Origin: Nothopassalora personata
Lineage: Eukaryota; Ascomycota; Dothideomycetes; Mycosphaerellales; Mycosphaerellaceae
Assembly (NCBI GenBank): GCA_033816765.1
Contig: CM066288.1
Location: 2,666,001-2,730,000, forward strand
DNA: 64,000 nucleotides
Direction of reading: 5' to 3'
Shown here: piece by piece, positions 57,001 to 64,000 of the stretch
Layout of the letters: every line of letters begins with the position of its first letter
Position numbering within the stretch: position 1 is the first letter of the stretch
Translations under genes and position numbers: made by a program
The notes under the pieces: model-generated
Databases searched by the model: none
What the model saw: only the letters and a program-made list of their open reading frames with translations
What the model was told of the DNA's origin: nothing

Positions 57001-57393
57001 TACCTTATAGCTACTACTACTACTATTACTATTACTACTACTACTACTACTATTACTACTGCTACTACTACTATTACTACTACTATTACTACTACTATTA
57101 CTACTAAGTAGCGACTAGAGGAACGAAATCGGCGGTAGGCGAGGGAGCGCGGAGAGAGGCAGTAGGTATAGTATCGCGCGAGCGAAGAAGACCGGGAGAA
57201 GAAGCACTATTATTAAAATCTTATCTATAGTATAGTTAGTATGTGTTTATAGAGATTAAGATTATATAGTAAGATAACTAAGATTAAGAAGCTTAATCTC
57301 GAAGACTTAATACTACATAGTTAGGGGATACGCGATACTTATATAAAAATTAGCGAGTCGCTACTATACTACTACTACTACTATTACTACTGT

Positions 57394-57629
<236 letters not shown>

Positions 57630-57829
57630 GGCGAGGAGGAGGGCGGCACGACGGGCGCGCTACCGAGTAGAGAGACTATAATTATGTTAGTACGCTTATT
57701 ATATTATAAAGTAATATATCTTAACTTACGGAGGAGGGAGTACGCGAGGAGTAGGAGTAGGCCTTTAATAATATTAGCTTAGCGATATCGGACATAAGAC
57801 ATATTACGACTGACCGGCTAGCGGCGCTA

Positions 57830-58238
57830 TGTTATTATCTCGTTCTAGGGCTAGTCTTAAAAGAGAGATAAGTTAAGTCACGTAGCGGTGTTATTCTTTA
57901 GAGAGGCTAAAGTAAGCTAAGCGAAGATGAATAATGGGAATAAGAGTTATATTCCAATTAGTGAGATAGTAACATAAGTTAAACGCATTAGAACTATAAG
58001 GGTTTCTTAGCGTTCCTAAATACAAAGGAGATAGAGCGTTACTCTCCGTGCTCTCTATGCTCTCTATATTCTCTCGAGATTACCGAGATTAGCGAGGTTA
58101 AGGAGATTACTTTAGTTACTCTCTCGGTTCCTTAGTTTCATTCCTACGGGCGAGAGAGCACTTCTCGGGCGGAAGCGCCTACTAATTGTAGAGGTCTAAT
58201 TAGTTAGCTTCCTTTAGCCCTAGATTAGAACCGTAACA
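57830..58238 (-). repeat. G2 3' LTR
   Basis: 409 bp; on the minus strand TGTTACGG...ATAACA. It is uninterrupted, unlike the G1 3' LTR, and so shows the empty site of the 12505-12850 solo LTR (ACTAAGGAACC). The polypurine run AAAAGGGGGATAG lies just inside. Confidence 0.9.
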
Positions 58239-58313
58239 CTATCCCCCTTTTAGCCTAGCTCTATCCTAGAGCTTTATAAGTTATGTTGTAATTCCTTTTT
58301 ATGTCTCGTAACG

Positions 58314-58880
58314 ATGTCTTCTTCCTCCTAATCTAAATCTACCGCTCGCCGTAAGAAGAAGGCCTAGTAGATCTTTCGTAACGGCGATACCGCGATACGT
58401 CCGTGTGATTCTTATTAAAAGGAGGGCCGTGTGTGTAAGGTGCACATCTTATCTAGTCGCTATTCTAAGTGCTAGTAGCGGAATCTAAAGAGTTGTAATG
58501 CGAGGGTAACCGAGGGCGAGTAGAAGCGCTTATCGCTTTAGCGGAAGAAATTGTTATAGGAACTAGATACCGCGAAGAGGATTCTTAGTGAAAGGTAGGA
58601 TGCCTTAATGGAAGCGTATATAAAGGAAATGCGCCTTCGTAAGCAATTAGATGCGGTTAATTAGAAGGTTACGGAGGGTCGTTCGTTAGAAGATCGGTTA
58701 TTAATAGACGAGGATCTAGGGGCGTAGGAGTACGCTATAGTAGACGCGGATCCTAGTACTCCTAATCTATCCTTATCTCCTTAGACCTAGAGTGCTATCG
58801 AAGGTCTTCCGGACGACTTCTAGCTTTCTTCTTCTAGCGAGACGGTACCGTCGGTAGCTTAGCCGTCTCCTTCGTAAGGG
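58314..58880 (+). pseudogene. G2 antisense accessory ORF, RIP-degraded
   Basis: Second copy of the cysteine-rich frame found in G1 (11760-12321), here starting with ATG at 58314. It has the same cysteine cluster (RPC, VCKVH) and charged helical part, with RIP stops at partly different codons. Confidence 0.6.
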
Positions 58881-58917
58881 TATTTATTTGTAAGTTATGC
58901 CCCTGTTCTTATTAATC

Positions 58918-58991
58918 GGCTAGGTAGCTTAGTGGTAGAGCGTAAGCTGTCTACACTCTTAAGGTCGTAGGTTCGATTCCTACTTTAGTCG
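58918..58991 (+). ncRNA. tRNA-like sequence inside G2
   Basis: Acceptor GGCTAGG/TTTAGTC, D stem GCTT/GAGC, T arm GTAGG-TTCGATT-CCTAC, with A- and B-box-like sequences. The anticodon arm is TAAG...CTTA with an 11-nt loop. Same as 11643-11717 apart from RIP-type differences. Confidence 0.6.
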
Positions 58992-59039
58992 TCCGTTTAC
59001 TTAAAAGTTACTATGTCTTATAGTGTACTTACTTCTAAG

Positions 59040-62000
59040 TAAGCGCCGTTTTAATACTCCCGACTCTTCTGCTAACAGTTTCGTAGGTTTTCTTTTAGTT
59101 CCTAGGTATTTTCTAATTCGTCGTATCCCTTCCATTTAATAAGGTATCGCTAACCCTTTTTATCTAGGATTTTTTCGACTTTAAATTCGTTTTCTACTTC
59201 CGGCTCGAAATGGAAGCTCTCCTAGTAGGGTGTTTCGGCGTCTACGGGTTCTAGCTTAGAGATATAGAAGACTAGGTAGATTTTTGCGTTAGGTAGTAGT
59301 CGTAGTCAATAGTTAACTAGTCCTACGACTTTATCGATTAAAAATGGTCCGACCTTAACGTAATCTAGTTTCTTAGTCTATCTTCTTGTTCTTAAGTTTT
59401 TTATAAGGAGATAGACCTTATCCCCCTCTTTTAGTAGAGGTGCCATTTTTCTCATGTCCTACCGTTATTAAGACAGTTTTCGTTATGCATCTTCGATCGC
59501 CTTACGTGTTTCTTTATGCACTTCCTTAAGAGTATCCGTCGTTACGATTACTCTCTCGGCCTATAGATAGGATCTAGGTGTTCCGAATAGGTTAGGATCT
59601 TTACTAAAGTTCGCATAAAATGGCGTCGTTAAAGTTGTCTCCGATTTGTAGTTGTTCAGTGCAATCTACGCTATTAGCAGTAATGAAACCCAGTTGTCTT
59701 ATACATAATTAATATAGTATCGTAGGTATTGTTCTAGCGTTTATTCATCCTTTTGGTTTGTCCGTCTATCTCCGGATAATATGCTATTAATAGCTTATGT
59801 TTAATTCCGATCGTTCCTATAAGCGTCTTCTAGTAATTTAATGTAAATAGCTTATCCCTATCCGTTATAAACGCTTAAGGGAATCCGTAGTATCGGATAA
59901 GTCTATCTAGTACGAGGTATCCGAGCTACTCTACATTGTATGTTTCCGATATAGGAATGAAGTATGCGTATTTCGTGAGTCTATTAACTATAACTAGTAT
60001 TATGTCGTATAGTTGTTTCGTAACTTAATCTCTTAACGGTAGGAGTTTCGTAATAAAGTCTATTATGACTTCGTCCTATAGTTTCGTCGGTAGTGTCCTA
60101 AACTGTAGGTAACCGTATTTTATATGTCTCGTAGCCTTGTTTCGTTAGTAGTGTACGCATTGTTTAATGTAGCGTAACACCTTAAGTCTCATCTATAGAA
60201 ATGAGAAACTACGCTGTATTAGGTCTATAGTTTTTAAAGTTCCGGGGTGTCTATAAGTTAGTCCGTCGTAATGTTATCGTATACATTCTTCTTCTCGATT
60301 CTTTAGTACCTAGTATTTTCCTTACGATATAGGGAATTGTTCGTCCCTGTCGCCTAATATCCGTACGATATTATTAAATTCTCTTATGTTGGCACTAAGA
60401 CTTCCGTCGGGGTTCGTCTTTAATATTTTATGTTACACTAGTTCTTTTCCTTCTATATAGTCGCTTCTTCGGCTTAGCGCGTCGGCGCGGCCGTTCTCTC
60501 GTCCTAGAGTATATTTAATTTCGAACTTATACTGTCCTAGTAGCTCCGACTAGCGGGCTTATCTTCGGGTAAGTTCTTTCGTCGTTATAAAGTACGTAAG
60601 ATTCTTATAGTTAGAAAGAATCGTTAACTTCGGTAGGCCCTCGACATATACTCTCTAATGTTGCATAGCAGCAACAATGGCTAGAAGCTCTTTATTATAG
60701 ATGTCGTAGTTCTATTCCGCTATAGTCATTTTCCGGGAGTAATAGGCTACTAGGTGTCTCTACCTATCGTGTGTCTATGTTAAACACGCGCCTATTGCTA
60801 TATTAGACGCATCGGTCTCGATATGGACTTCCTTACTACTATCGAATAGTCGAAGCGTAGGGGCTAAAGCGTATTATTCCTTAAGTTTCTTAAATGCTTT
60901 AATCTGTTCCTTTCCCTATTTCTAAGTAACGTCCTTTCTTATAAGCATCGTTATTAGTGCTGCTATCTTTAAATAGTCCTTAATAAATTTCCGGTTATAG
61001 TTCGTTAGTCTAAGGAATAATTATACGTCCTTAACTGTTTTCGGTTCTAGCTACTCTCTAATTAACTGTGTCTTCGTAGGGTCGATTGTTATCCCTATAG
61101 TGCTAATAATAAAGCCTAGGAATTTAACTTCTTTCTTGTGGAATTCGTATTTCTCGGGTGCCGTCTTGAATCCTAATTGCGTAAGTCGTTCGAAGACGTC
61201 TTAGACTTGTCTTATGTGTTTCTATAGGGATCCTTTCGTGTAGACTAGTATGTCGTCCATGTATACGATAACGCATACGTCGAGTAGGTCTCTAAGTGTT
61301 TCGTTAATAAGGTCCTAACAGGATGCGGGTGCGTTAGTTAATCCCATTAGTATAACTAAGAATTTGTAAAGTCCGTATCTTATCCTAAAAGCGGTCTTCC
61401 ATTCTTCTCCTTCTACTATTTGTATAGTATAGAAGGCATCTCGTAGGTTAATCTTCGTGTACTAGTCTAATCCGGTTAATCTGTCCTATGCTTCTTCGAT
61501 GTTAGGTAGCGGGTATCGGTTCTTAATCGTAATCTCGTTTAACTTCCTATAGTCCTATACGAGTCGTAACTTCCCGTTTACTTTTAGAACGAATATATAT
61601 AGAGTTCCTACACTCGAGGTAGATCTTCTTATCTATCCTTTAGCTAGCTTCTCCTTTAGCTATTCTCGTAGGGTCTATAGCTCTTTCTTAGACATTTAAT
61701 ATAGGGGTCCCTATAGAGGCTCTTTCCCTAGCTAAATGTTAATCTTGTAATCCTATAGGCGGTGCTTAGGTAAGGCGGTTTTGCCTCTCTCCTCTTTAAA
61801 GAGTCGCGACCACTTACGATACTCCTTAGGAATACTTAACTCTAAGATGTTAGTATTCTTCGATAGTGCGTTACTTCTATTACTTCTAGTAACTTCGTAA
61901 CCCGGCGGCCCTACGCTAGTGTCTATCCCGGTCGAAGGTAGTTCTTTTATCCTTCTATTTAGCGTAAGCTATATCTCGTTTAGCTATTTCCTTACCTTAT

Positions 62001-62420
62001 CTACTAGTGAACGCTACTACTACGTAGGCTAAATGTTAATAACGCAATCGCATTCCCTAAATGTAAGTACTCCTCTTCTCTAGTCGATTACTAGGTTATG
62101 CTTTCTTAACTAAGGCATACCTAATACTATGTTATAACTAGCTATATTAGTAACATCTAAGGTAATATTCTCGTAGTGCTATTAGATAGCTAGTGGCAAT
62201 AGTATCGTCTCCTATTCTACGCTAGGTAACGATAATCCGTTTACCGCGATTAACTCGTAACCCTATTTCTTCTTTAGGGTAGCGAACCCGTTTCTTCTTA
62301 CGAAAGACTCGGAGATAAAATTCCCCGCTACTCCTAAGTCGATTATAACACTAGTCTTATGTCCGTTGACGATTGCTTATGTCTAGAAAACTGTGTTTAA
62401 TGTCGATACGTAAGCCTAAG
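59040..62420 (-). pseudogene. G2 pol, RIP-degraded
   Basis: Mirror of G1 pol: chromodomain at about 59060-59210, integrase about 59580-60300, RNase H about 60480-60850, RT about 61060-61680 (YMDD near 61253-61264) and protease around 62330. Stops are TAG/TAA at Q/W codons. Confidence 0.85.
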
Positions 62421-62899
62421 TATTGCATAACTCCCTTTAGTCACTTATTCCTAGGGAGCTAATCCTTTTCCCGAATAGTATATAGTTTGCTATACTTCGT
62501 ACCTAGAGGCTTCGGCTAGAACCTATAGCCCGTTGCCCTATGTCTACACTTGTAGTCTATTACGTTCCTAGATCTTCTACGTTTCTAAGTAGAGTACGCG
62601 TACGTATTGCACTATGTTACGTAATTTATTCGATATAAATGTTCCTAACGGTATAAGATATCCGGTTCCTATTATTCGGCTTCCTATCGGTAGTCGTTCT
62701 ATAACGGCGGTTACTAGATTCTCGGTTGTTTCTATAAGTAGGTATCCCTAGGCTATACCTCGTAGGGTGTCTAGTGTCTTGTTAAACTTAATGGAGTATA
62801 GCCTCCTTCGTCCGCCTATCTTAGGTAGGAATTCCTCGTACCTTCTTTATAGGTAGATAATTATGTCGTATAGTTTCTTAGGTGCATCTACCGTAAAGG

Positions 62900-64000
62900 T
62901 AAGTTGTTTGTTATTGTCGTCGGTGTCGCTCTCTTCTCCTTTAGAGGAATCTTCTTCGCTTAATTCTTCCGGATCCTATTCTTCCTTAATAGTATTTAGC
63001 CCGGTAGTTTCTTAACTTTCTTCCTATAGTTCTAGTAACTATAATCCGTTCTATCCTAGGTCCTAATTTTCTTTATCGCTTCTATCTTCGTTAAAGTAGG
63101 ATTCGTCGATATCTACTTCTCGGAGCGTAGCGTTTTACCTATACGTCGCTCCTAGGGTTCCTCGTAGTTACTAAGGCTAATACCCTACGCCTAACTTCGC
63201 GGCGTAGTAAACTTAACACGAGTCTTAGTAATAGAATCGCTAATAAAGGCTTCTATAACTATTTCGAGACTCGGATTCAATCTCGTAGTCGACTCTTCGT
63301 GTTATTATATTAAACTATCGTAGTTAGTTCTTCGCGTTAAATGGAATAACTACTATTTGCTACCTATAGTATCCTCCTCGTCCTTCTAAGGGGTCTAGGA
63401 GAGGCGTCGTGCTTCCGTTACTAGCTCTCTCCCCTACTCTCCGAGTATAGTTGGTATCTCCTCGAGATCTAACGCTACTCTTAGATTTACTAGTTCGGGG
63501 TTGCATTATATTAAATTGCTCGCGGCGTACTATATTCTTACCGCGGCAATCTCGTGCTATATAATCTTCCTTACTATAGGCATAGTATATAAGTTTTCCT
63601 TTTCCTTTAAAGGGCTTTCCGTAGCCCCTACTCTTATCAATCCTCCGTCCTCGTTAGGTAACGTCTAGTTCTATTAGCTATAGTCTATAGTAGGGCTAGC
63701 TTTATCGTAAGGATTCTCCCTTCGTAACGTATCCTCCTAAGGGTCTACGATCCGGAGTGTATCCTACTATACCTCCTACTTTAGAGTCGTATTTCTTCTC
63801 CTAGTGTCGTTCCTAGAGCTAGTTATCGATGTTAATCGACGCCTTCATTAGCTCTTCGAGGTTAGTAATCCGTCCCCCGTGTCTTATTAACTCGTCCTTA
63901 ACGGAGTCCTTAAGTCTACGTCGGAACATAGTCATTAACGCCGTCTAGTCCTATCCGGTAATTTGTCCGTATTCTTCGAATTTAGCGGCATACTCTAAAG
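62900..64000 (-). pseudogene. G2 gag, partial, RIP-degraded
   Basis: Mirror of G1 gag, with the knuckle region near 63550-63600 and the capsid-like region at the window end. It continues beyond the window. Confidence 0.7.

Larger units (their letters stand above)
57830..64000 (-). mobile_element. Gypsy G2: RIPed Ty3/Gypsy, second copy, cut by window end
   Basis: Same family as G1 in opposite orientation. The 3' LTR is at 57830-58238; the 5-bp flank is CGCTA (57825-57829). The 5' LTR is beyond the window. Pol is nearly identical to G1 by eye, including most mutated and most spared CpA sites. Confidence 0.9.

Overview
This is a nuclear fungal segment, most likely from a filamentous ascomycete (Pezizomycotina; Dothideomycetes is a guess). 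The introns are about 50 nt with GT...CTGAC/CTNAC...AG signals. The genes are typical of fungi: a Zn2Cys6 regulator, glutamate decarboxylase, an LSB5-like VHS/GAT protein, a DUF3684 protein, CSE1, a GH43 enzyme and RAD57. The repeats carry the mark of repeat-induced point mutation (RIP, CpA to TpA): reading frames are full of TAG/TAA at former CAG/CAA/TGG codons, and long stretches lack CA and TG altogether (none in 9061-9120).

Layout. 1-4975: RIP-degraded Ty1/Copia pol on the + strand, then unassigned RIPed DNA with a possible Copia polypurine tract and LTR. 4977-13938: a RIPed inverted-repeat DNA element split by a complete RIPed Ty3/Gypsy element (G1, 5746-13153, duplication ATAAA). G1's own 3' LTR is split by a younger solo LTR (12505-12850, duplication CTAAG). 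13939-37674: a gene island of normal composition with seven genes. 37675-57829: a second, inverted copy of the inverted-repeat element end, followed by a long RIPed block with a broken DUF6589-like gene. Into this block two intact, non-RIPed Ty3/Gypsy elements have inserted: Gypsy A (40375-47750, minus, duplication AACAT) and Gypsy B (48058-55459, plus). A solo LTR of the B family (55743-55902) lies in opposite orientation. 57830-64000: a second, inverted copy of the RIPed Gypsy (G2), cut by the window end.

The island genes look like ordinary housekeeping genes and form no recognisable biosynthetic cluster. Divergent pair: DUF3684/CSE1 (584 bp apart). Convergent pairs: LSB5-like/DUF3684 and CSE1/GH43. 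RAD57 begins only about 35 bp from the right-hand transposon end.

The most interesting signals are in the mobile elements. (1) All three Gypsy families have a primer-binding site matching 8-9 nt of their own LTR about 35-40 nt after a TATA box, as in Tf1-type self-priming. (2) Gypsy A has GGGAAAC, an immediate stop and a hairpin between gag and pol; Gypsy B has an A-run and an 8-bp hairpin at the same place. Both fit -1 frameshifting. (3) The target duplications of Gypsy B and the neighbouring inverted solo LTR are swapped, which shows an inversion by LTR-LTR recombination; undoing it also restores the old reading frame. (4) G1 and G2 share almost the same RIP pattern in pol but have different insertion sites. 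(5) G1 and G2 each carry an antisense cysteine-rich ORF and a tRNA-like sequence.
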